Source: CALMFT01 sp035333525
GTDB taxonomy: Bacteria > Patescibacteriota > Gracilibacteria > Absconditabacterales > Absconditicoccaceae
Assembly: GCA_035333525.1 (NCBI GenBank)
Contig: DAOQQF010000027.1
Location: 1-14,245 of the forward strand
Direction of reading: 5' to 3'
Length of the DNA: 14,245 nucleotides
Part shown: piece after piece, positions 1-8,653 of the stretch
How the letters are laid out: each line of letters begins with the position of its first letter
Position numbering within the stretch: the first letter of the stretch is position 1
Notes under the pieces: model-generated
What the model saw: the letters and a program-made list of their open reading frames with translations, nothing else
Database searches by the model: none
What the model was told of the DNA's origin: nothing
Made by a program: the position numbers and the translations under genes

Positions 1-414
1 TTTCTCGCTTCTGCCATATTTTTTTCGATTTTCTCTGGCTCTATCGATACTGAGGGCAGGGTCTACGGTCTCTTGCATGCGTTCATATCCTACCTTAGCA
101 AGTCGTAGCTTAAGAGGTTCGGCATTTGGACTTGGGATAGATTGGATAAGACGCAATATTGTCTCTACATCTGCGACATCAGTCAGATATTTTTTACCAT
201 CAGAAGCTACTAATTTGAGTTGTCCGATATTTTCGGACACCTGAGCTCATTCTTTTAGAAGCTTGGCTTTGAGGTCAGCTCGATATTTTCTTGGTCTTTC
301 TGAGCCTGAAGCAATTTCTACGATGTCGATTACCGAAAAATATCGCTTCTCAGCGTTTTCATCTCGATGACGACGGATTGTCTTATCTTGGAAGAGAGTG
401 AGGTGGGTGGACAT
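1..414 (-). CDS. BRO-N domain / phage antirepressor-like protein, N-terminal part (runs off window)
   Basis: The 138 visible codons resemble the N-terminal DNA-binding BRO-N domain of phage antirepressors and related bacterial proteins. Family-like stretches are YFSVIDIVEI (about residues 30-40), RPRKYRADLKAKL, the block around VSENIGQLK, KKYLTDVADVETILRLIQSIPSPNAE, and LAKVGYERMQE near residue 115. One in-frame TGA (247-249) falls at the glycine of the family motif written EEGSQ or EGAQ, so it is read as Gly. The start is the ATG at 412-414, five bases after the stop of the upstream gene. It is the last visible gene of the minus-strand cluster and continues beyond position 1, so any C-terminal domain is unseen. 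Proteins of this family often sit beside restriction-modification genes. A regulatory role is inference; the family call is firm. Confidence 0.85.
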
Positions 415-419
415 GTTAT

Positions 420-914
420 TTAAAACTTAAACCATAAAAAAATTCTTCTTTGTGAATTAACCAAATTATATATTTTAATGCTGATTTCTGAAATTTTATT
501 TTCTCTTTGATTCATAGTTGTTATCTCATATTCATGTTCTGATTTGTGATTTATTTCTATCATAGTATAACTTCTAAAATCATTCTCTAACTCTGGGAAA
601 TACAACATTATAAGCGACCATATTTTATCTCTAAGTTCTTGATGAGCTGTTTGAAATAATCATAAATCATTACTTTTCTGAAGAAATGTTTCTAATTCTT
701 CATTAGTTTTTATATTTTCATTATCTTTCAAATCATCACTTTGTAAATCAATTTTGCATAAATTATCTTGATATTTATAGAGTGCCATAAGGAGTATCTC
801 TCACTTTTCTTGTAGTCTAAAAAATGATTCTTTCTTTAAATTATAATAGTGCAATATCAATGAAATTAATCATCATACAAATCATCATATAATAGCTATT
901 AAAATATCATTCAT
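420..914 (-). CDS. Unknown 164-residue protein with an N-terminal membrane helix
   Basis: I do not recognise this protein. With TGA as Gly it is one open frame of 164 residues. It opens with a single hydrophobic segment (residues 3-24) in which four TGA codons give paired glycines, IIGGFVGGLIS, a helix-packing type of pattern, followed by a basic stretch (YYNLKKE). The rest is soluble, charged and probably mostly helical, so the expected form is a membrane-anchored protein with a cytoplasmic domain. With the standard code only the last 62 codons would be seen as an ORF. It begins 17 bases after the stop of the 251-residue gene and ends five bases before the BRO-N gene, which implies one transcript with the restriction genes. 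The upstream frame stays open for some codons, but this is the first clear ATG. Confidence 0.75.
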
Positions 915-931
915 ATTTTTTGAATTATGAA

Positions 932-1687
932 TTAAAGAGGTTGTACTTCAAATATTGGAGTTTTCCAAGTGCTTTTACTTGTATTTTTAGGACTATCAGG
1001 TGTGCTATATATTATTGTTGTTTTATTGTTTCAAAAATATAACTTTTTTAAGTTTTCAATAGTATTGATAATAAATTCTGCTTTCAGTGCTATATACTCC
1101 ATACTAAATGCATGAGATATTTCATATATTGTATTTCATTCTTTTGTATAATATACCAATGAAGAGTCTGTTTCCATTATTTTATGCATGGTGCTTCTTC
1201 AGATATATGTAGTCTGTTCTCAACGACTATGAAGTCTAAATCAATGTTTAAAACTATTTAGCAAATGTTTGTGTTTTGTATAATCTTCAAAAGCTTCAGA
1301 TATCAATCTATGGTATTCTGAGAAGTGACTTCAACAAAAGCATCCTATCATTTTTTCTAGTTGTAACTTAAAAAAATGTTTTTTTTCAAATACGGATTTA
1401 TCATGAAACTGCTGAAAGATTTCATTAAATCTTTTTCATATCTCCTGACTTGATGTAATAAATATATTATCAATTCATGCAGGATGAAAAATTACTAATA
1501 AAAAAATCTGAAAATTTTCGACTAATTGCAAATATGTAGTATAAAGTAAATAAGTATAATCATCTCTTGTGCTTTTCTTCTTTGCTTTTCTAAATTTACT
1601 GATACACAAATTTGCTTGTCTATGATAGAGTCAAGTAGTAAAGTTTTTAATATAACTATCGGTAAAATCTTCTTTAGATAGATTCAT
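932..1687 (-). CDS. Unknown 251-residue protein in the restriction cluster
   Basis: This 251-residue protein is invisible with the standard code because it holds many in-frame TGA codons; read as Gly they give one uninterrupted frame from the ATG at 1685-1687 to the TAA at 932-934. I recognise no family. It has a lysine-rich N-terminus (FRKAKKKSTRDDY near residue 35), a hydrophobic helix-like stretch around residues 55-67 (VENFQIFLLVIF), a Cys pair in GCFCG near residue 115, and a central basic and aromatic region. It looks soluble and mostly helical. It starts only ten bases after the type IIG gene stops, so it is probably translated from the same message and may be an accessory part of the locus. 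Being a real gene is well supported by length and packing; its function is open. Confidence 0.75.
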
Positions 1688-1697
1688 ATCAATCACA

Positions 1698-4600
1698 CTA
1701 ACTATCTAAAACAATCTTTCTCTCTTCCTCAGTCAATCCATACAAATCAAATACCATATCGTCTATCTGCTTATCGAGAGTATCTATCTGAGTTTTTAGA
1801 GCAATAACTTCAGTTTTTTCTTTTTCAAAGTATCTCATGAGTTCTGCTTCGGTATCGAGTGGCAGTTTTTTGACTTTGAGTTCTTTCAAAAATCATGCAA
1901 AATCGAGCTCTCGGAATTTTGAGAGTTTGCTCGATGGTTTTTCTATCGAGAATTTAGACTGGAGAAAACGGAGCGTGAAATCTAGTTTTTCTTGGAGTTG
2001 TTTTGATGCTATTGTTATATTTTCAGCTATATCATTGTATTTTTGCTTTTTTTCTTGTGAAATGCTTTGAATAGGTAACGTATACATTTTATTTGCATCT
2101 AAACGCACTCTTCATCAATTTTCCGCATCTCCAAACGCTGGGAAAAGATATTTTTTGACAAATCCAAAGAGGGAAGAATTGAGTATACATTGTAAATATC
2201 TATCTACTCAGGTAATCATATAGCAATTTGCACTGATAAAATACCCCTCAGTGTCAAAGTAAAATTTATGATGAAGTGCAGTGTGATAATAGATAAGTTT
2301 TGGTACTGGGAAACTATCATAGTAATCGCAAGCTCTTAGATTTCGTCGATTTCTTCACTTATCAGCACGCTTTTCAATATCAGGTGAAAAAGAAGAAAGC
2401 CACTCAAAAACCTTTGGGTATAGTGTCGGAATATCAGTATCAAATCATGTATTTACTAAATATCTTCACTGATGCTGTATTGTCCATTTTCAAAAATCTT
2501 CTCATTCTACAAGTTTTTGTAGTATGTTTTTTGCTTTTGGTTCTGCTTGTATAATAGCGTTGTAAGTATCTTGATTTATGATAAACGCTTTGTTCATTCA
2601 GGTTTTTATTCAATAGTATATACCATTGTTTGCGTATTCTTTGAGTGTTGTATTTCATAGTCAAATAAATTTCTCTAGTATATTTTTTCCTGTTTTACTA
2701 GAAAAAGACCGTATATCGTCACGAAGTTCAGCAAGTGGATATGTATTGAATTGATATTGTGAACTGTCTTTTGCTTCTTGTAGTGTTTTTATTCAGACAT
2801 AAGCAACTGACTTTTTAGGTTTTGCTTTTCTGATAATAGCTATCATTGGTTCAGTAGAAGCGTCATCGAAAATTCTCAGTTCTCAAAAATTGACCAAATA
2901 TTCCAAACATTGATTTTTGAGAAAGTGTCTGAGTTCTTTTCAGTAGTTTCTTTCTAATCGTTTATTTGGTGCAATAAATCACAATAATCACTGAGATTTC
3001 AGCAATTGTAGACCTAGTCAATAAAAATAAACATACAAATCAGCTATCCCGTTGTATACTTCAGGAAATTTCTGTGTATAGAATTTTTTATTTGCTTCTC
3101 AAAGAAGTTCTTGTCTTACATACGGCGGATTCCCAACAATCACATCAAAACCTCAAGCATTCATAATGTCAGCAAATTCTTTTTTCCAGTCAAATGCTTT
3201 GTCTCCAGCTACTGCAGGGTCGTCAATCAGACTATTTCCACATTTGATATTATTATCAAGGTCGGCGAGTTTTTTTCCTTTTTCTGCTGTCTTGAGCCAT
3301 AGCGAAAGCTTTGTAATTTCTACTGATTCAGCGTTGAGGTCGACTCCATAGATATTGCGTTGCAAGATAGATTTGTAGGTAGATTCATTATCAAACAAAC
3401 CTCCCATGCCCAGTGCTTCACCGACTCTTTTGTGTTCTGCAAGGAGATAATCAAATACTTTAACTAGAAAAGCACCACTTCCACATGCGGGGTCAAGAAC
3501 GGTGATGTTTTCAAGTACTTGTTTATATTCTCCATAAATGAGTTGTTGTTTTTCTTGATAGACCTTATCTGACATCTGTTTTTCTTTTTTGAGATGTTTG
3601 CGTTCTATTATTTCAAATTGCTCTTCGAGATACTTTCCGAGTGAATTTCTCACAATATAATCTACAATATACTCAGGAGTATAAAATATACCATCTTTTT
3701 TGCGTTTGTTGGATTTGCTGGATTCTCCGAGCTCTCAGGTCTCCAGTTCTGTGCCAAGCATATTGATTCTCAAATCTTCTAAGTCACTGATAGATTGCTC
3801 AAAAATATGTCATAAGATGTTGACTGAAAGCTCTTCTTGAAAATCATACTTTCACAAATCCACGAATTTTTGACAAATAGCGTCTCCTATTTTCAGATTA
3901 TTTAATTCTTTATCCTCATGAAATAGTCATCAGTTATATCCATTTGGAATACCAAGTTTACTACTACCACTATTTACTGCCTCAAAGAAACCACTTAATA
4001 TTTGCCATATACTCACACCCACCAGTGACTGACTATACTGGATAACTTCCGCAAGTTTCCCTTCTGGTAATAACCCAAAATCTTCACAAAAATGCACAAA
4101 CACTATTCTATCGATGACTTTTTGAGATTTTTGTAAAACCATGTCCAGACTGACTTCTGGATTGTGGCTACGAATATCATTGATAAGTTCTAGTCTGAGT
4201 GTTTTGTATTCTTGATAAAACTTCTTGGTGATTTGTTCTGACTGGATTCTGACTACAGACAGTAATTTTTCAGTCACCGACTCCATACCTACTGGAGCAA
4301 TGAGATGCTTTGCATTCAGTAAATACCAAAACACCTTAAAGTTTTGATAATCATTTTCAGGATGTACGAGGTCTATGAGATTCCATACTTCATAATCTAA
4401 TTGTGTATCTTTGAATAGTCTGATTTCTACAAAATTGGTGACCAATACTCGTTTACAGTTGTTATATTGTGGTTTATATTTGAATCATTGTTGGATAGGA
4501 GAGAGGTTTCACTCTCTACGCTGTGATTTGGTCAGTGGAGTGTTGGCGTCCTTGATTTCTACTGCGACTTGTACCAGTGATACATTCTTTGCAATATCTG

Positions 4601-4889
4601 ATGCGTTGAAATATCCTAGCGTTGCGTCTGCTTTTTGTCCACTGACTTCATTTCATCCTTTGGCTTCGAGAGTGTAGTTTTCTGTTGGATAAAATGCGTA
4701 CCCCAAGACCTTATGAAATATATCGAGATTAAATGCTTGTTCGCACTCACTTTCAGTTTTTTGATAAATACTTTTATTCTCAATGGCATTGACCCATGAC
4801 TGTAATACAGCTATTTTCTCTTCCATGTGTGGAATGGTAATCGATTTAACTGTGTCATGAAGGAGCTTGTGACTAAAGAGGTTTGCCAT
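1698..4889 (-). CDS. Type IIG restriction enzyme: fused endonuclease, adenine methyltransferase and target-recognition domain (Eco57I-like)
   Basis: This 1063-residue single-chain restriction-modification enzyme would both cleave and N6-adenine-methylate DNA. The N-terminal nuclease has a PD-(D/E)XK pattern: D88 in QKADATLG, then E111-I-K113 in VAVEIKDA, followed by a VLVTNFVEIRLF block typical of the family. A helical linker contains LGHIFEQSISDLEDLR, leading into KKDGIFYTPEYI (about 398-408). The methyltransferase has motif I DPACGSGAF (466-474) and catalytic motif IV NPPY (587-590), then GLLGFIAPNKRLERNYG. Roughly residues 690-960 would form the target-recognition domain, and the end YGLTEEERKIVL is typical. 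Close to thirty in-frame TGA codons all read well as Gly, and all pieces share one frame, so it is intact. It follows the Mrr gene by 140 bases. PglX of BREX is a relative, but no other BREX gene is present. Confidence 0.93.
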
Positions 4890-5029
4890 GATTAGTGCAT
4901 TGAATAATAAAGACTAGGTAAATATGATTGTTTTTTTATTGTAACTTCATTGAATATATCTAGTGGTAAGTTATAAGAGATTACTTGATGTTTTATCTGT
5001 GACTATTTTTTACGAGAGAGATATGAGGG

Positions 5030-5941
5030 TTATCATTCATTACTGCCTAAGAAATATATCGGTTGTAATGGTAATTGATTTTTTTCTTCATCAGATAATT
5101 TGTCATAATATGTTTTCCATAATTCCATAAATCTTTCAAAATCTATAAGTTCAATATGAACATGTGAATTTCTAGCTGTAGTTTTTGCATCGTTTGTAAA
5201 TCATCATGAAGTAATAATAATGCCTATATCTCCATCTTTATTTAATAATCATGATAATCTTTGTACTTCGTCTATACTAATATTGCTTTCTGGACGATGC
5301 TTAACTTGTATTTTAATTCTAGGAGGTCTTGCTCCGAGTGGGTCTTGATATGCAATAATATCGATTCATCCATCTTTCCCTTTTGGTGAAATGTATGGCA
5401 CATGATATCACATTGCTTTGAGTAGTGAAGCTGAGAGGTCTTGAAATTCATACGGATTCTTTTTAATGACATGATTTCTTAATCATTCTAGTGCTTTTTC
5501 TTCTAACTGACTTAAATCTGCAACATGGAATTGAGATTCATTTTTTTCTAATTCATCTACCATATCATGGTCTATATTTGATTCAGTATCTTTTTTCTTG
5601 TTTTTAGACCATTCTTTATATCAAGCATTAGCTCTTTCAAGTAATTTTTCAGGTCACTCCTTCATAGCTTTTTCTCATTCTTCTGTGAGATACCATATTC
5701 ACTTTCTTTTGATTAGAAATCATGCCTTGATACAATCCACAGAAAAGAAATGTAACAATGAAGTTCGTCTTACATATCATGTTTTCTCATAAGTTTGTAG
5801 TTCTCGCTCATTAAACTGTACCGTCTGACCAACTCTTTCTGTAATCTCTTTTGATGAAAGCTCTCATCATGCTTCCTTGAGTATGGTAAATGCAGCAAAA
5901 AGAGTCTTTGCAGCGGTTTGTTTTGATGGAGACAATGGCAT
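5030..5941 (-). CDS. mrr: Mrr-like type IV restriction endonuclease
   Basis: This 303-residue protein has the two-part Mrr layout. The N-terminal half is a winged-helix DNA-binding domain (Mrr_N; about 1-95, with EITERVG and WYLTEEGEKAM). After a charged linker (about 110-150) comes the Mrr catalytic domain: NPYEFQDLSASLLKAMGYHV, then GKDGGIDI (188-195, catalytic D194) and IQVKH with Q212-x-K214. The Q-x-K variant of the PD-(D/E)XK site is normal for Mrr. ITSGGFTNDA (243-252) is also characteristic. About fifteen of some 22 glycines are TGA, including both in SGGF and one in DGGID. The family restricts modified foreign DNA. It is the first gene of the minus-strand cluster, with a promoter 65 bases upstream, and precedes the type IIG gene. 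No Shine-Dalgarno sequence precedes the ATG. Confidence 0.92.
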
Positions 5942-6006
5942 ATTTGACAACTATAACAAAAATAAAATTCTTGACATATCATAATCACAAAAAACTTCAA
6001 TAGAGA

Positions 6007-6034
6007 ATACTAGAATGTATACAAATCTTGACAA
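6007..6034 (-). promoter_or_regulatory. Candidate sigma-70-type promoter for the restriction cluster
   Basis: On the minus strand, TTGTCA (6029-6034) and TAGTAT (6007-6012) are separated by 16 bases, giving five and four matches to the -35 and -10 consensus. The predicted start site is about 60 bases upstream of the mrr ATG at 5941. It lies in the 243-base gap between the 303-residue gene and mrr, where a cluster promoter is expected. AT-rich DNA yields chance matches, so this stays a candidate. Confidence 0.5.
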
Positions 6035-6184
6035 TAAATACCATAGCTAAATCAAACTTTACGCTATTATATGCTTATTTCTTCAACTTCTGTATCATAT
6101 AACTACTTATAATTATTTGCTATTCTATATACAACCTCTTATCGTAAAAAATCCAAAAACATGGTCATCGTATCTCAATACTGG

Positions 6185-7096
6185 TTATACTGGATTATTC
6201 TTAAAATACCTCATCATAGAATCTATATAATCCATGTGTTCTTGATACTCTTTGTGTAGTCTTTCATATTCTGCAAGTTCTTTTTCTTCTTTGTTTTTTC
6301 TTTCTGTGTATCTTCTAGGACTGCGTAATTCCCATGCTCTCGTATCACGAATATATGCAATGATTTTTTTATACAATTTGATTTGGTATTGTGTTCCCAG
6401 TGTCTCAAGAAATTCATAATCATCTTCTAGTCTTCGGATATATGGATATAACTTACCTAGCAATAATGGTCAATACTGTTTTAGTTTGTTATAAAGTTCA
6501 TCAGGGCGTTTTTGTCTTTGATATGGAGTGAGAAACTGGTTTACATATCATAGCTTTTTTGCTTCTTTGGATGCTATACGAGTAATATCATATAAATCAT
6601 CCATATAAAGGTGTTTTACTCTATGTCATAATCTAGGGCAGACAAAGAATCATTGCTTTCATTTCTTGTCTGGAGTAGGGTCATATATTACTTCAATATC
6701 TTTTGTATTACTCGGCATGTCATTATAATGCGTAATACGGAGCTTGGTGTGTTCAGGGTTCAGCCACTGAAAAGAAAATACTTTTGGTCAGTCTTGTGTA
6801 TGATAGCGAATATCTTCCGCAAGTTCTACAGGTACAAAAGAGATACTCTCTGACTCATAACCGAATTTTTTCTTCTGTTCGGCGTACATTCTCAGTATAG
6901 AGTCTATTGATAGTCTTGGTGTTCGTTCTACTGCTTTACCGCAAAATCTTTGCAAACACTCTTCGTGTTTATATCGCTCATATTCATTCGTAAAGAAACG
7001 CCCGAGAAATGGATAGAAAATCTGTTTATTACTTACATGCATGATGATACTAGTACGATGTAAAAAATACACACTACGGTGTGACTCAAAAGTCAT
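6185..7096 (-). CDS. Unknown 303-residue protein, possible degenerate zinc-ribbon type
   Basis: With TGA as Gly this is a single 303-residue frame ending at the TAA at 6185-6187. I cannot name a family with confidence. Residues 149-165 read GFFVCPRLGHRVKHLY, which resembles the CPxCGxRxxxLY turn of a poorly characterised group of zinc-ribbon proteins found on mobile DNA, but the second Cys of the knuckle is Leu, so metal binding is doubtful. The C-terminal third (about 225-300) is strongly charged and probably coiled coil (ERKNKEEKELAEYERLHKEY). A Cys pair lies near residues 47 and 52. It shares the strand of the restriction cluster but is separated from it by 243 bases with a promoter, so it may be an independent gene. 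The chosen ATG is the only one in frame below an upstream TAG. Confidence 0.7.
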
Positions 7097-7123
7097 ATTA
7101 TTTCATACATCGATGCTATATTT

Positions 7124-7246
7124 CTATGATTCTAGTATACTCAATACTGGTATACATACAAGAGAAATGAGAGCGAAATGCGGATTTGTCGTCTCGCTAG
7201 AAATCAAAGATATATCACTTTCTAACTTACCTTTCTCATCAAACAT
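7124..7246 (-). CDS. Small doubtful ORF or gene remnant, 40 residues
   Basis: The frame runs from the ATG at 7244-7246 to the TAG at 7124-7126 and is open for about 18 more codons upstream without an ATG (NNRDTLLVFRIF precedes the Met). Its mix of charged and hydrophobic residues looks more protein-like than random AT-rich DNA. It ends 27 bases before the start of the 303-residue gene and could be a decayed N-terminal piece or a tiny leader gene. There is no homology I recognise. Confidence 0.2.
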   Translation of the reverse strand: MFDEKGKLESDISLISSETTNPHFALISLVCIPVLSILES

Positions 7247-7297
7247 AAAAATCCGAAATACCAAAAGGGTATCTCGATTATTGATGAAAAATAACTG

Positions 7298-7373
7298 ATA
7301 TAGTAGTTATATACTGGCTTTTCTCGCATTTTTCAAAAATCAAAAAAACTTCATACTCTTATAACTACTATAT
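7298..7373. repeat. 14-bp perfect inverted repeat flanking a 48-bp centre
   Basis: ATATAGTAGTTATA (7298-7311) is perfectly inverted as TATAACTACTATAT (7360-7373). The centre holds a smaller near-palindrome, ATTTTTCAAAAAT (about 7329-7341). Possible readings are a MITE-like remnant with TA-rich ends, or a terminator or regulatory fold between the recombinase fragment and the 303-residue gene. There is no T-run typical of a strong terminator on either strand. Confidence 0.6.
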
Positions 7374-7425
7374 ATTATATATATTGTTCATATCTCTTTA
7401 ACTTATAGTATCTCTATGAATAAAT

Positions 7426-8013
7426 TTATTGAGAAACCAATGCGATATCATATAAAACAAGCTCTTTTTGAGATAAACAGCTAATTTTTTCTTTTTTGAT
7501 ATCTATATGATTGATATAAATATTGAATAATCCTCTTGATTTGATAATCGGCATACATAGTATGTTATTGTAAATATGTTCGAATTGGCACTGAGTAGGA
7601 GCTCCATTTGCAACAAACAATTCCTTAAATAGAGGTTTCACAGCAATGTGAAGCCTTTTTTGATTATCTACAATGATGTTCGAAAAGAAAATAGATGTTA
7701 TTTTCTGTTTTCGAACATTTGGAGCCTTTATATATACTTCCGCAGCTCTACTTGCTAAATCAAAAAACATTGAACTCTCAACAAGATAGTTTCTTTGCTC
7801 TTTATTAACCAAGATTAGATCTTGTTCAAGATCTGAGATTTGACGAGTTTCTCCATGGGCGAAACCGAGGATATGTATCCCGAGAGTTCGGGACCTCTTC
7901 CATGTCGTAATCATAACACTTCGTTTTATGTTATACCGATTGTATAACAAACGCAAACTACCCATTTTCTTGATTCCCAATAGTTCGCTAGTTATATCAT
8001 CGGTATTTACCAA
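7426..8013 (-). pseudogene. Serine recombinase C-terminal fragment fused in frame to the repeat
   Basis: This is a 195-residue open frame. From about residue 50 it resembles the C-terminal end of large serine recombinases: a helical ISDLEQDLILVNKEQ segment, then FDLASRAAEVYIKAPNVRKQK and a closing FFSNIIVDNQKRLHIAVKPLF block, matching the family pattern of a coiled coil followed by FSNL-x-L-x(n)-K-PF. The catalytic serine domain and zinc ribbon are absent, so it cannot be an active recombinase. The first ~50 residues (TDDITSELLGIKKMGSL and so on) come from the repeat and belong to no family I know. No ATG opens the frame; the listed start is a TTG, and the frame is open back to about 8050. 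All seven glycines are GGN, none TGA, unlike the native genes. The recombinase assignment is moderate. Confidence 0.5.
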
Positions 8014-8068
8014 AATAATAGTTCTCTTTTGATACGTAATTGGTATTACTTATTTCCCAAGGTTCCTT
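7818..8068 (-). repeat. ~250-bp repeat, copy A
   Basis: On the minus strand this 251-bp segment matches copy B (10792-11029) with only four substitutions and one 13-bp gap, and matches both halves of copy C. It begins 20 bases after the stop of the 152-residue gene and continues into the recombinase fragment. It can fold: ATACCGAT/ATCGGTAT (outer 8-bp stem, 7999-8006 with 7933-7940), then TATAAC/GTTATA, then GCGAACTA/TAGTTTGC with one G-U pair. A separate hairpin, TCCCGA-loop-TCGGGA, lies at 7878-7893, and GTAAT-ACCA-ATTAC lies near the start. Confidence 0.9.
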
Positions 8069-8088
8069 ACGTCAGAGGTCATAAACCC

Positions 8089-8547
8089 TTACGTTACAGG
8101 TCATGCTTTCGAGGCTAACCAACGATATCATGGTATCCATCCAAAGGTTTTTTTTGAAATTTCAACCAACTGTTCTGTTTGAACATTGCTCGTTGATCTT
8201 CCTATATCAGCAAGTTTAGTAGCAAATTCATAGTATGCAGGCGTACCGGGAACCAAAGATTGTTTATTAGCAGAGAGTTGTTTAAGTGTTCATAATTGGG
8301 TTTTTATCTCTTCGAGTTGAGAGATCGACTTGGTTTCAGTAGCATGACTCACTATATTGATCTGAAGGCGTTCAAGTTCATAAAGTAAAGCCTTATTCAT
8401 ACGTTCATGAGATCATGATTCTGATGATCATAAAGACCTATGAGAAGATGATTCTAGTGTTTTTTTGAGTTGCGCAAGTTCATGAAGTAAGTCCTGTTGG
8501 GACTGTTCCTTTCATGATGATAGTGATTGATCGAGTTGATTGTTCAT
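8089..8547 (-). CDS. Unknown 152-residue, probably coiled-coil protein
   Basis: I recognise no family. The N-terminal half is polar, rich in Ser, Gln and Glu, and heptad-like (LLHELAQLKKTLESSS near 20-35; LLYELERLQINIV near 54-66), which suggests a coiled coil. The C-terminal part (VPGTPAYYEFATKLADIG, then FGWIPGYRWLASKAG) is more globular and could be a small binding domain. There is no signal peptide or membrane helix, so it is probably cytoplasmic. In-frame TGA codons give several Gly. The start is the ATG at 8545-8547, and a candidate -10 box ends six bases upstream, which suggests a leaderless message. It is divergent from the pilin-like, lipoprotein and mnmA cluster. Copy A of the repeat follows its stop by 20 bases. 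Confidence 0.75.
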
Positions 8548-8553
8548 ACACTA

Positions 8554-8581
8554 ATCATATCATTTCTCATCACAAATGCAA
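8554..8581 (-). promoter_or_regulatory. Candidate promoter for the 152-residue gene (possibly leaderless)
   Basis: On the minus strand, TTGCAT (8576-8581) and TATGAT (8554-8559) are separated by 16 bases. The predicted transcription start falls at or next to the A of the ATG at 8547, so the transcript would be leaderless. Its -35 box directly abuts that of the plus-strand promoter. Confidence 0.5.
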
Positions 8582-8609
8582 TTGAATTTCCAAAAAATAT
8601 AACTATAAT
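8582..8609 (+). promoter_or_regulatory. Candidate promoter for the 8654-10758 gene cluster
   Basis: TTGAAT (8582-8587) and a perfect TATAAT (8604-8609) are separated by 16 bases, and the first gene of the plus-strand cluster starts 45 bases downstream. The position in a 106-base divergent gap supports it. The leader has no Shine-Dalgarno sequence. Confidence 0.6.
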
Positions 8610-8653
8610 CTGAATCATTCCCTTCAGAGTATTTTGTATTTTTTTGTTATACG

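Larger units (their letters stand above)
7097..7425. other. 329-base stretch without a confident gene
   Basis: This gap lies between the recombinase fragment and the 303-residue gene. The minus strand carries a short open frame (7124-7246, 40 codons from ATG, open further upstream to about 7300) with a protein-like sequence (RIFMFDEKGKLESD). The plus strand has an overlapping open frame of about 110 codons from 7041, which looks less protein-like. The only strong structural signal is the inverted repeat listed separately. The rest is plain AT-rich sequence. Confidence 0.5.

Noticed and set aside
3111..3351. Plus-strand ORFs opposite the methyltransferase domain
   Set aside because: They are antisense shadows of the type IIG gene.
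1698..4889. Several short separate restriction-related ORFs or a broken pseudogene
   Set aside because: All fragments share one frame, are separated only by TGA, and the TGA sites are conserved glycines, so it is one intact gene.
1698..4889. PglX of a BREX system
   Set aside because: It has an N-terminal PD-(D/E)XK nuclease and type IIG ending, and no brxA, brxB, brxC, pglZ or brxL is nearby.
7041..7372. Plus-strand ORF of about 110 codons in the 7.1-7.4 kb gap
   Set aside because: It overlaps the start of the 303-residue gene, has odd composition and no recognisable motif; it is probably chance in TAA/TAG-only stop DNA, where random ORFs run longer.
7861..7900. tRNA-like T-arm (GAGAGTTCGGGACCTC) within the repeat
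   Set aside because: No acceptor, D or anticodon arms can be drawn around it; it is just the CCCGA hairpin.
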